The notes under the pieces: model-generated
Told to the model about the DNA's origin: nothing
Database searches by the model: none
The model's input: the letters and a program-made list of their open reading frames with translations, nothing else
In this document: piece by piece, positions 32,421 to 44,024 of the stretch
Numbering within the stretch: position 1 is the first letter of the stretch
Layout: every line of letters starts with the position of its first letter
Position numbers and translations under genes: made by a program
Source: Lagopus muta
Lineage: Eukaryota > Chordata > Aves > Galliformes > Phasianidae
NCBI RefSeq assembly: GCF_023343835.1
Contig: NC_064440.1
Coordinates: 34,045,537 to 34,109,536 of the forward strand
DNA length: 64,000 bases
Reading direction: 5' to 3'

Positions 32421-35400
32421 TGTGGGCTGCCAGCCTGTGGCACGGCAGCACGGGAGGGCTGCAAGCCACACATGTCAGAAGCAAACCTTGGGGGAACTGC
32501 ATATTAATTAATTAACCTGAATATACAACAAACACCTAATGAAGCAGGTCTGCTGGCACATCCCCCCACCAGGTATGCGGTTCCGATGTCACAGCCCTCC
32601 AGCTATCAGCATCTTCTCAAGGCAATGAGGCATCATCTTGCTGCCCCCAGCTGTGAACCTCAGAGAGGTATTATTTCACATGCAGTGTGCTTTCATTTAG
32701 CCTGCGAGCATCTAGTTTTACCCCAGGACACGCAGAGCAGGTCGGTGGGGAAGCACAGTGGCCAGATGTTTTCTGCAGAGGCTCCTCAGTTGCGCAGCTA
32801 GAGGACATTAGTGGCAGCCTGCTCGGGGCTATAGATCAAGTGAGAAATTAGTGAGAACATGCTGCTGTCAGCAGGAACCACGGACGTGCTGTACTCTGAA
32901 CATCGCCGCACGTCCCTGCTCCAGCAAATCCTCCCTGCTGCAGAGCTGAAGACGAAGTCAAGTTACTGAGATGGTGCTTCAGATCCACAAAACCCTTTGG
33001 CATCAGTTCCACAGCACCGAGACCAGCATCCCCATCCCTTCCCATCTTCATTGCTGCTCCCCCTTCTCCAGAAGAACGGGGAATGTGATGGACCATGCTG
33101 CCAGTGACAGAGGACAGCAATCTTCGACAACACTGGATTGCTCCAAAGGCTGAGGGGGGACAGAATGCAGGTTAGCTGTGATTGGAGGGAGGACACAAAT
33201 GAAAGCTCCCCGAAACATCAAGGTTGAGCAGTCAGAACTGCCAGTGGTGATCCATGTTGGCCTCTTGGCACCCATCTCCTCTCTTTTGGGGTGAAGGTGG
33301 TGATGGCACAACCTGCCTACTGGGAGCAACGCATCACGACCATCATCTGCCATGGGTTCAAGTCTCTCCGCATGCCTTCTCTCTGAGAGTGGCATGCAGG
33401 GAACACATTGTCCCCAAGGGATGGGCACAGGATGCCTAGCCAAGATGTTCTGGTCCCTCAGAGTCCATAAATAACTCCAGGCTCTGCTGTCACACCCCCA
33501 TTTTACCCATATGGGTCCCATAAAACCATCCCTGTTCTGGCTCACCCATAGCCTACAGGTGGCTTCACTGCTGGGTGTTTTTAGGGACAAAGCGTGCCGT
33601 TGTTCTGCTTTGGGCAGGCCGTGTGATTTCTGTGCATCCGGCTGCAGAACGGATGAATGAGACGTTTGATGGACGACGCGTTAGTCAGGCTGGCAGGGCT
33701 GCTGGCTCCACGTTTTATGGGGAGAGCTGAAGGCTTTTTTCCACTCGCTTCTGCCATCAGCGGTTGGAGAAGGTGGTAAACAGCAACAGTAACCACGCAA
33801 AGCTGTCCCCACCTCTTCCTGCCTGGGGACAGGTCCATCTTTCACATCCAGGGCCAGGGACAACTAGAGGCACCATGGGCAGATTCCACTTCCTGGTTTG
33901 CACTTGGTACCCTAACAGCACTAATGAACTGAAACCTCGTTAAAGGAAAGTTATCTGGATGAAGGACAGATGCTGCATTGCTGATTCCACTCTCCTGCAA
34001 GCAGATGCATTGCTCTGGGCATTGCCAAGACCAGCCAGCAAGGTTCCCCATGCTCCAAAAGATCTTCTGGACCAATTTGGGCAAAAAATTTTGGCTTGTT
34101 TCACATCCTAAGGAGCTTCAGCCCTTCGCAGAGGAAAGTTCAGCATCTCCCACACCATGCCTCTCCATATCAACCCAAAGCCATGAGCTGTAGCACCGCC
34201 TCAGACACGCACCTTGAGCACAAGCTGTTCTATATGCTTGGTGCAAATCACTTACGAGCCCCCGAGGGATAAATACATCCCAACCACACACATGCCATTT
34301 CCTGTTTTTTTTTGTGTGTGTGTGCATTCTTTAAAACGCTGATTTTCCAAACATAAGTCACGATGTTGAGGCGCTGTTTATGTCAGCTCCTCCTAAGTTT
34401 ATAAGTCAGAGAGCACACAGCACAGCCTGGAACTGATTCTATACTAGAGAGCTTTAATAAGAGCGTACCCCATGGGGACCAATGCATATGGCACATCTAT
34501 ACCAAACCTTACGTTTTCAGTGCTCTCCCTTGTAGCATCTCTTGTAAGAGGCACCACCTGGAAGCATCTATGGAAGGAAACAGGAGCAAGCCATTGCAAC
34601 ATTTTGCTTTGGCCCAAGCGCATTGTGCTTCCATTTCCAGACTCACACCTCTTATTCTGAGAAAGAGCTCAACAAGCTTCTTTCCTAGAAATCGAGCATC
34701 GTGGCTCACATTACAGTTTAGTGACCTACAAGCTGTGCATTGTGTTAGAGGGAAAGCATCCGCAGTATTTACATAGTTGAGAGTAGTTTGTTCCTTGTCA
34801 CTGGAAAGCTCTTGCAGCAGGATGCGCCTTTTTGCAGGCAGGCGCCAAGTTTCTTCACTTGAGTTATTATCTCCCCTGCAGTCTATGCAGGCATGGATTA
34901 AGAGAATATACATCCATGTGTGCAGCCCATAGGCTTGTTTTTACTACTTCTGCTGGGGTTATCCCATCACTGTGATTTATTAGCAGTATTAGCATCAGTC
35001 AAAAACACTGCAACAAAGCAGGCGTGCTTTTATGGGATTCCTAAGTTGCTCTTCCTTCCAGGAGGATTTTCCTTCTCTCCATAGGAGAGAAACAGCGTCC
35101 TGAGATGGAAATCTTGCAGTGGTGTTTCCCTCTCTGTGCTCTAGAGATGCTCCTGTCCTTTTTTCTCCAGCTTCTTCAAAGCCAAGGGTGCCATCAGAAG
35201 TGGTACAAATGCCTCAGGAGGCATTTGCACAGAGGCAGAACAAGAACAACATAATTATACAGAAAAAGTACAGAGAAAAGCAGAACAGAACAAAGCCCCA
35301 GAAAATATTCCCTGGATTCCCAAACTGGGTGGTGGTTGTGGGGGGGAGCATTGGGAAGAAAGCAGTGGCAAATGCTTTGGTACTAATGAAAACCATCTAT

Positions 35401-35515
35401 CAGCAAACAGAATTAAAATGCAATCTGCAGCCCTGCCCCAGTTTTAGCAGAGCAGCCCTCAACTCCTTGAAAGCAGCAAACATTGCTTGGGGGCCACAGC
35501 TGGACCCCATACAGA

Positions 35516-35672
35516 CTCACAGAATGGCCAGGGTTAGAAGGGACCTCAAGGATCATGAATTTCCAACCCCTCTGCCACATGCAGGGCCACCAAACTCCAC
35601 ATTTAATACCAGACCAGGCTGCCCAGGGCCCCATCCAACCTGGCTTTGAACACTTCCAGGGATGGGGCATCC
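35516..35672 (-). mobile_element. CR1 LINE 3' fragment, reverse orientation (first of pair)
   Basis: actcacagaatggccaggg, ttagaagggacctcaagg, then ccaaactccacatttaatac, matching a CR1 terminus read backwards. A second, different copy follows about 90 bases later in the same orientation. Confidence 0.85.
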
Positions 35673-35765
35673 CCAGTACATCCAACCACAACACAGATGG
35701 TTGGGTTGGTGGTGGAAGAAGAACGAGCGACCTTTGGCTTCAGTGAAACCCATGAATTTTACCAT

Positions 35766-35898
35766 CATCATACAATGGCTTCAGTTGGAAGAGAGCTTAA
35801 AGACCATCCATTTCCAACCCCTTGCCATGCACTGGCTGCCCCCCACCAGATCACAATGCCTGATCATCCAACCTGGCCTTGAGCACCTCCAGGGATGA
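35766..35898 (-). mobile_element. CR1 LINE 3' fragment, reverse orientation (second of pair)
   Basis: catacaatggcttcagttgg, gagcttaaagaccatccat, and ends cttgagcacctccagggatg. Same orientation as the neighbouring copy. Confidence 0.8.
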
Positions 35899-37659
35899 GA
35901 CAAACTCATGGCAATCTCATGGCAAGCAGCAGCCCTGCCTTGCAGGAGCAGGCTTCATCCAAGGACTCAAAGGTGGCTGTGTGGCCTGGGGGATGACCAA
36001 ATAGTCCCTGGAGGAGAAGCCAGCAGATGGTGCTCAAGGATGGAGCCACAGTGAGATGCTCCATTAGAAGTGGAACAACTTCAGGATTGTCCCAGTTGTT
36101 GCACACTGTGATAGTCAGTGCAATGCCCAAAGCTTGCCATGGACACTAGGTCTAGAAATCTGCTGAGCTCCAGCAGATTGCAGCACGCTCACTTGTCCAA
36201 AATAGGGAATAGCAAGTTGCATTTGTATCTTTTAGCCCAGATATGTTTCTTGCTAAGCAGAGGCATGCCTCCTGCTCCCCCCATACATTCACAACAATCA
36301 CTGCAGGTAAACCAGCCATTTGGGCAGGATGGAACCAGGCACTGTGTTCACGTGAATTACACCAAGGAAATCCACAGGCATCCAGAAAAGCACTGCAGAA
36401 TGTTGCCTCTCTGTTGAGATTTTGAAGGGCCTCAATCTGAGACCCTTATGGCAGGGAGGACACCTTGAAGGTCCCCTTTGCATTAGGGCGAGGGAGCATC
36501 ATGCAGGGCCTTTTCTATTGTGGGTGGAAAGAGAATTCCTGAAAACCCTCTCCTTGACTCATCGCATTCAGCACGTCTGGTTATTAATACACCAGGGAGG
36601 AAATCCTGCTAAACTTAGTCACTGCCCTCTAGAAATTGCTGCCACGGTGCAATCCAACGGCCAAAGAGAGCTGTCAGATGGCTGGGGGCAGAACAAAGCC
36701 TGTCTCTCTGGGTGTCCCCCTATATTTACTCATGGGATGCTGCAGTGATCTCCTTTGGGACCACAGAGCGAAGGATCCTGAGTTCCCCATTGCTCACACA
36801 GGGAAAAACCAGGGCTTTGCTAATAGAAAGTAGAGCAAACTGCTGCGGGGCTGATTGAAAAGCATAAAGATGGACAGAAATAAAACCAGTCGTGCCTGTA
36901 CTGCACTGGTTTCCACTGGTGGCAGCCAACTGGACCTGCTGGGCCGTGCTCAGAGTGGGGCTGTGTGGTGCTGGGTCCCTTTGCAGGGCCAGCTCTCTCT
37001 CCACACCACCACCAGAATGAGCTACTGCAGCAGTTCAAGACCTCAGTATTTCCCCAAAGCATTCCAGCTATTTTATTTTAATGGGGCTGATCTGTGAAAT
37101 AGCAGGAAATCTAGAGCAAACATCATAAATCTCCATTTGAAACAACGGAAGAGAGATTGACTGTCTGATTCCCAGGACATGATTGCAACTCCAGCCTCAC
37201 GCGGCCCGAAGAAAGGGCAAGAAATAAGAATTATTGCTTCTATACCACAAGCTCTTGCAAAAACACAACCTGAACCAGAATGAAATGTTTGATTTCAGCA
37301 TGCAGAAGGCTAAAAAACAAACCCCAAACCTGGTTAGTGCTGCCTAGTGAAAGGTTAACCGTAGCTGTTCATGGCACACATCCGACTGCTGCAGCACCTT
37401 TCAGATCATCTCTAGAAAGCTTTCTCTGGGCTATATATGTTATACAACATAGCCTCAGGGCTAAATCTTGATTACCCAATGGGCTCAGGGAGTGGGGAAT
37501 CTAACCCCTACTGCATCTGATGGGAAGATGCACAAAGGGCTCTGCTGGGCTCTCCAGCATCCCAGAAGTGCTTCAAGGGAGCCCTGCGTAACTTGGTACG
37601 GCTCTTGGCGCGCCCTGGCTGCCGCCAGCATCCAAGCCCAGCCCTTCTCAAATGAAAGG

Positions 37660-38100
37660 CGTGCAATTAAAATAATCTGCCATCCCTCTTTTCGCCTTTA
37701 TAGATAATAAGGAAATAGCGTTCTGGGAAGGGGAAACGGCGCGGGGAGGCGCCCCAGGGGAGCTCTGGTTGGGGCGGGGGGGTGGAAGGGAGGGAAGGAG
37801 GGAGGGAAGGAGAGAAGGAGGACGGCGTGCGATGAGCAGCTCTGACCTCAGCCCCTCCGCCGCCGCCAGAGCACAGCATCTGGATCCCATTTGCAGCGGC
37901 CGGTACCGCGCCAGCCGCCTCCCCCGGCCCCGCTCAGAGCCGCGGCGGCCGCCTGTCGGGGAACCAGAGCATCCCGAGCGGCCCGACGAGGAAGGCGAAG
38001 GGAAGCGGGGACGCTGAGCGGCACCGGCGGGGCCACAGAAAGGTGCTTCGGAAGGGGAGAACCCCGGGATAAGCGATCTGTTTTGGGGGTTCACTCAGGG
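37660..38100 (+). promoter_or_regulatory. COL6A3: COL6A3 promoter and probable non-coding exon 1 (CpG-rich)
   Basis: The CpG-dense stretch 37735-38040 is the only one upstream of the COL6A3 coding exons. A TATA-like ctttatagataa lies at 37696-37707. A strong donor gtaagt at 38101 gives a non-coding exon ending at 38100. The transcription start, probably near 37730, is an estimate. Intron 1 would then run 38101-43879 (5.8 kb). Confidence 0.6.
37771..37822 (+). repeat. G-rich polypurine tract (GGGA/GGAA repeats)
   Basis: Nearly uninterrupted purines on the plus strand with many runs of three or more G, inside the COL6A3 promoter or exon 1. It fits a G-quadruplex-forming or triplex-prone sequence. 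Confidence 0.8.
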
Positions 38101-38858
38101 GTAAGTGCCACCGTGCGTGCGGGAGCTCGTAGCTTGCGCTCGCCTCCCTTCGTGGCTGCTGCTTTTTTAACGGGGGAAAGGGTTCAAAGCATTCTAGGCA
38201 AAACTCAGAGCAAGAAAGGCAAAAATGTTGGAGGAAAGCTGCGTTTCTGCTTATAGTCTGCAGAGAAAGGCACTGCTGCAACAGGCTTCTAAAGCAGGGC
38301 ACCCCAGGAGCCTCCGTGCAGAGCCGGAGCACTGCAGGTGCACGGGGATGTTCTGGAGAGGCACAGAATTGAATTAAACTCACTTAAATCCAAGAGGGTT
38401 TTCGTATGGGTGTTTGCCTTCTATACTTTGACATCACTGCTGCAGCAGCTTGGTAGGGTGGGAGCGCAGAAGAGCTCAGGAGGGGGTGTCTATGGAGCTG
38501 GAGACCAAAAAGGATGCTTAGCGGTGTGCTGCTGGGGAGCCTGCTCTTAGGATGTATGGGGCTGCCTGGGCACGGCGAGGTGCCCACAGCATGCATGGGA
38601 TCCAGCAAGGACTCCAGGAGGAATAGTGACAACCTAAGGGTGTTTCTCAGTGCATCTTCCCAGATTCATCCTCACTTTGGAGTTGTTTAAGGCAGCCCTC
38701 ATCTCTCCTGCCCACAGGCAAGAGGGATGCACTAACAAAGGCTATGTGGGTCCTGCTGCTGGGCTTGTCCCATGCAATGGAGCCATCATCTGCATAAAAA
38801 TTTGCTCAAATCAGCTTTTCTCCCTAAGGGAAGGGCTCTTCAGCCCAACACAGAGCCA

Positions 38859-38871
38859 CCCCCCCCCCCCC
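38859..38871. repeat. Homopolymer (C)13
   Basis: Thirteen C followed by a CT-rich tract in COL6A3 intron 1. Confidence 0.9.
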
Positions 38872-41800
38872 TTCCCCTTTCCCTCTATAGTCCCCTCATC
38901 CTCAGCTCCTTGGGATGTTTCAGGCAGCAGTGCTCTCACCAAAGGGAGGCAGTGACTAATGGAGGAGACATCCCACCACCCTCTCCCCTCTGCAGAGCCC
39001 TCCCTTCCCAATCCCAGCCCGGTTGTGGCCAAACTGGTTTCCTGACCAGGCACAGAGGCCAAAAGGGGCTGGAGAGGAGGTGGCCAAAGCCACTTTCTTT
39101 CCAGCAGGCGCAAAGGGGAAACTCTCAGCTCATTCCTGGTGATGATTCATAGGGCCTCCCAGGGGAGAGACTCTGCATTTTTCAAACTTCTGGCTTTACC
39201 CCCATTACCAACTAATTAAAAATTATACATTGGTATGGATGGTCAGATAATTGCTATGCTCAAGTAGTTCTGCTGCTGGGGAACAACCAGTTTGGGAGTT
39301 TTGTGGAGGCCAAAGCATCCCCAAGGGCACAGGGATGGAGCAGGACACCTCCCTAGCACCATCCCTCAACTCACCAGCATGGACCTTAGGAACCAGGCTT
39401 TTCAATCCCTTTCGGATACAGATTTGAACAGATTTACCCTCTTTGCAGAGAGGTTCACTAACTTTGGGAGGCAGGTGGTTCCTCCGCAACAGGAGCAGCA
39501 TGCTCCATGTCACTCAGTTCATTCATTCATTCCACACCTCTCCACTTCTCAGCAAACCCTCTGTGAGTTTTGAAACACGCTCACAATTCTCCATTCAAAG
39601 CATCATCTCCCCTCGCTTTCAGGGTTAAACCAACCCCCATTGCAACCAGGAGAGAAATGTTGTTTCTTTCCCAATTTCTGAGACGTGCCTGCTTGGGAAC
39701 ATCCTATTCCTTGCCTCACTGCAAACTCTGGCCAACCTCAGATTATCCCCTCGTTGCTTTCGTGCTTGACTTGCAATGGGGACGATCCTGCTCTGTGCAG
39801 GGCCAGGTTCTGGCTGGCATTGCATGAATCACAGCCAGCTTTTCTGCCCATGTGCCCATCACTTTTTCCACTTTTAAGTGCTCTGTGTTCCACATTCAGG
39901 GGATGAGTTGGCAGAGCAGAGAGGCACTGGGAGGCTTATGTTACCCTATATAAAGAGTCATTGATCTTTGAGGGAGTATCCTCATTTCTGGCTTTTTTTT
40001 TTCCAGCAAATACTGCCTTTCCTCTTATTAACAGCCCTATTTTGGTCTCAGCCTTTAAGTAGGGGAAAACAAGCAGATTTTAAGCCAACTGCATGATTAT
40101 AACAACAGAAATCAGTATGCAATTCATATGAGATGCTGGCATGCTGGCTGTGATACGAAGGCAGCACAGCCCTGGAGTTTTGCTAACTGCTGGTCAGAAC
40201 TAAACAGGTTTGAAAAAGCAGGAGGATTTTCCATGCTTTTGGGTTGGGTTGCTCAAGTCTACGTTATGTTGTTGGGAAGAAACATTTTCAGAAGCAGCCC
40301 TCACTTTTCCAGCGCCATCAATGCCAAGCAGCAGCATTAAGGGAAACCCTCCAAAAGAAGCGACCCACCCTACACAAAGCAGGGATTTAGGGCCCCACAA
40401 TTGCTTTTATTCAAGGGATTTTTGGGAAGAGCCTTTGGGCTGGACAGGAAAACGGGACCACGTGTAACTTGCTCTGGGACAGCATCCCAAAAGCTGGCCC
40501 AGCACCCATCTGCATCTACACGTGACACACATTGCATTCCTATATGCACTGAAGCCATAGACACCTCCCCTACCCTTGAAAGCCAGCCAGGCCAGCTGAG
40601 AGGCATATGCAACGAATCAAAGCGATATGTAAAAGCTGGAGTAATTCTTTCCTGCCTTTCATGTTTTGCTTTTTAAAGCCTACTCATCTGCTTCGAGCTT
40701 CTTCGGATTTTAATTATGCTCTGGTGAGAGAAAAGCACACAAGTGGGTGATTTGTAGGAAGCTTGAAGCGCCCACACAAATATAGAATGATGTGAGATGT
40801 TCAACTTATTGCATACTTGTCAGTGCATAAAGCAGAACATAGCTGCTGGGGAAAATATTTAAGGAAATCATTGCGTTAGTGGCAGAAAGGGTTGCCTTTT
40901 GAAAGCATTATTGGTAACAGATGTATATCTTCTGATGAAATGGAGGAGATGCTGTTGCAACCAGAGGTCACCACGCACTGCATCAGCCCGAGGCAGACCA
41001 AAAACTGCAGATTACTGAATAGCACACCAGTCCTTTTGACCACATAGGAGTTATCAACAGATAGGTTCTCCATAGTTCCTTCGCAGCTCAGAAAGCTCTT
41101 TGCCCTCCCAGAAGCACTCCAGCTTCAGGATTTTCAGTCTTGCTTCCAGGCTTATAGTGGTTATACCAAAAGCTCTGTTAGAGATCCCACACACCCAAGA
41201 CTGTGAGAAACTTTCCATTGAGAAAATCAGTGATAAGTTCATGAAGTAAGTAACCTGCCCAGATAGCAAACCAGAAGAATATGTTTGCAGAACAGACACC
41301 TGTCAGCAACCACAAAATTAACTTGAACTGCCTTAAATTCACATTCCCTGCTTTTGTCCTCCACCTCCTGCGAGCTGATTCCACCTCCAGCTTCTGTGGC
41401 CAGCAGGAGGTGTAGGAAGAGGGGTAGAAAAATGGAGCAGAATAGGTTATACCTTGCACCTTGCCCAAACAAACCAAGCAGCCCTACCCAAGCAACAAAA
41501 ACCACATCACCCACCTCTCCCACCTAGCAAGAGACTGTTTGCTGTATCAGGTGAAACCTGAACAGTGCCTTTGCTTCTCATCCATAGCCACCTCCTCACC
41601 CAGCACCTCCCCTTGCACTGTGGCTATTGTGGGATAAGGTAGGGAACACCTGTGCTTAAAGGCTCCTCCTCTCCCTGAATGGTCAATCAGCCCCAAACAC
41701 TTCTCTGCCTCTCTCCTTTTAGCTAACCAGGATGTTCAGATGGCTTTGGGAAAGAGTGATGCTAGAGGGATTAATGCAGCTGTGTTAACCAACAGGGCTC

Positions 41801-42687
41801 TCTGCTGACATGAAACCAAAAATACAGTGATCACAGAGGGAGCTGGAAATAGATCCGGGGCCCTCCAAGGATTAAAACAGAACAGAAGGCAATTAAAAAG
41901 AACAGCCAGCTTATTACTGCTTGCAAAATATATCCTAATTCTAAGCTGGCTGAATCAAATCAAACAAACCCGAGACTTGAGTGTTGCTCCAGCACAGTTG
42001 GGCAAGGTTATCTCACAGTGTCCTTTGGGTGCTGCCCAGCTTTCTCATTCCTGGGGAGAAAGGATTGAGGTGTGAATGAGGGGCAGCGTCCCATCAGAGC
42101 AGGTTTTCTGTCACTAGAGGCACTGGGAGCTTTGGCTTAGGCTCCAGTAGCTGGGGAGATGGACGGTGGCCAGATAACAAGGAATTTTTTTAGGCTATAA
42201 ATGATAGAGATACCCCAGCTGCAGCTGTTGCCTCTATTAATTGAAGAGTTGCCAATAACAGGGAAGCCTCGTCCTGTCTTAAGTAATCCTGCATGCTAGC
42301 TGCTGGCTCTGGGTGCCTATTAAACAGCTCTCCATCTGGTGTTATTATTGTCATACACAACAGTAGGAGGAGAGTCAGGGCCTGCCTTGTACTACAAGGG
42401 CTTTTGGTTGTGCTCCTGGCTGTGCCAGGTTTGCCATTCATGCCTTCTCTGAAAGGCAGGCCGTTTAACTCTCTTGAGACTCTCCTAGTTGCTTGGACTG
42501 ATGGAGCTGGAAGCTCCATGAGAAAACTGATCTTCTTCCTCCTCAGAGATGACCCGGTTAACAGCTTGGTGTATTTGAATCACTTTTGGCTCATTTGAAT
42601 AACTGAGCTCCTTTTGGGGAATAAGAAGCATGATATCACCGTGCTCCCTTTTGGGAGGATATTTTCTCAGTGAAGCAAGAGTTCCTT

Positions 42688-42735
42688 CACATCCAAGCCT
42701 ACAGAGCCGGTTTCTGCTCTGTAGGCTTGGATGTG
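42688..42735. repeat. Perfect 20-bp inverted repeat with 8-base loop
   Basis: Arms 42688-42707 and 42716-42735 are exact reverse complements, separated by cggtttct. The flanks pair only weakly. Sits in COL6A3 intron 1. Confidence 0.95.
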
Positions 42736-43454
42736 TGGATTAAATAATAAATTGGCCATCACTATGACAACGGATACACAGCTTTCCTGAAGGAGGCATT
42801 GTTTCAGAAGGTTTGCCAGGTGGATCAAAGATAAGAAACATCCATAAATTATATTTTGGCTCTGGCACATAAAATATTAATCTTGGTGCCTTTCCAAAAT
42901 GTGGTCAGCCAGCGCAGGCTATTCCACCGCCGGGGCTGCGAGCTTGAGGGAGTCCAAGGGCTTTTTGCTGTATAGCCAGAACATGTGGCTCGCTTGGGCC
43001 CGGGATAATTAAGTTTCCATTTGTAGCTTTGGGAGAGCTGAAAAGGTGAAATGAGGCAAAGAGGGGCGTTCAGGAGGATCTGCCTTCTGCAAAAATTCAA
43101 ACAAGGAGCAGCAACAGCAGGAAAGTGTGCTTTGCCCAGATGTTTTGACTAATGCCCTGTGGGCAAGGAGAGGGTGGCCAGATATTTTGGTTGTTGAATG
43201 ATCAGAGAAGAAATCGAAGCTGACCATTTGCCAATATACTCAGCATTACCTGGGCAGTACAGGTGAAAAGAAAGCCATCTATGCCCTACAGTGATGACTG
43301 GACATCAATGATGGGAATGACTGTTCTTCTACAAAAAAGAACCTGACCAGCATTAAAATCATTTTCTCCTACCAAAACATCACCAAAAGATCATAAAACC
43401 ACACAGTTTGACTTTTCTATCCCATCTCATCTGTTTCAGTCCAGGCACATGTGT

Positions 43455-43532
43455 GGAATCACACAATATCCCAAGTTGGAAGGGATCCATAAGAATTATC
43501 AAATCTAACTCCTGAACTCCTCACAGGACCAC
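43455..43532 (-). mobile_element. CR1 LINE 3' end, reverse orientation
   Basis: ggaatcacacaatatcccaa, gttggaagggatccataag. Faces the sense CR1 that begins about 30 bases later. Confidence 0.8.
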
Positions 43533-43562
43533 CTACAAATCAGACTGTATGACTGATCACAG

Positions 43563-43770
43563 TCACACAGAGGATGGTGACACAGAGGAACATGTTGCCC
43601 AAGGAGGCTGTGGATGCCCCCATCCCTGCAGGCATTCAAGGCCAGGCTGGATGTGGCTCTGGGCAGCCTGGTCTGCTGGTTGGAGACCCTGCACATAGCA
43701 GGGGGGTTGAATCTGGATGATCATGTGGTCCTTTTCAACCCAGGCCATTCTATGATTCTATGATTCTATG
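43563..43770 (+). mobile_element. CR1 LINE 3' fragment with ATTCTATG tail
   Basis: Well-preserved end: gaggctgtggatgccccc, gccaggctggatgtggctct, then ccattctatgattctatgat. Ends about 110 bases before the COL6A3 exon 2 acceptor. Confidence 0.92.
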
Positions 43771-43936
43771 AACCTCCTGAACTGACATCTTGTAGGAGGT
43801 GGGATGGCTATCAGCACTCATTAACAATTAGGTATTTAATAACGACCAGGCTTTTAACCCCGTTCTCCCTCTCCCTTAGGTCTCACACCAGGTGCTTTGA
43901 AACAAGGAGAATAAAAAGGAAAACTGAAACAAAAGA

Positions 43937-44024
43937 ATGAGGAAGCACCGACATTTGCCCCTCGCGGCAATACTTGGCCTCCTGCTCTCAGGCTTTTGCT
44001 CAGTTGGTGCCCAGCAGCAAGCAG
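43937..44024 (+). CDS. COL6A3: COL6A3 exon 2 (signal peptide)
   Basis: 29 codons plus one base. The exon begins at 43880 after ctctcccttag, with a 57-base 5' UTR. Basic MRKHRH start, hydrophobic core, probable cleavage after GA before QQQA. Donor gtaaga. Confidence 0.95.

Larger units (their letters stand above)
25439..37640. other. Intergenic region between MLPH and COL6A3 5' ends
   Basis: About 12 kb separating two divergently transcribed genes. It must contain the non-coding first exon and promoter of MLPH, which I could not place. It carries several CR1 ends (27961-28163, 30949-31115, 32364-32420, 35516-35672, 35766-35898), an A21 run at 25919-25939 and an M-box-like element at 27229-27239. 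Open frames up to about 180 codons (for example 35119-35649 plus, 33048-33590 minus) show no domain, signal peptide or family resemblance. Confidence 0.6.
38101..43879 (+). other. COL6A3: COL6A3 intron 1
   Basis: 5.8 kb between the predicted non-coding exon and the signal-peptide exon. Contains a perfect hairpin (42688-42735), a C13 run, and two opposed CR1 ends (43455-43770) close to the acceptor. No coding sequence recognised. Confidence 0.6.

Noticed and set aside
35119-35649. 176-codon plus-strand open frame between MLPH and COL6A3
   Set aside because: It runs into a reverse CR1 element and has no recognisable protein features.
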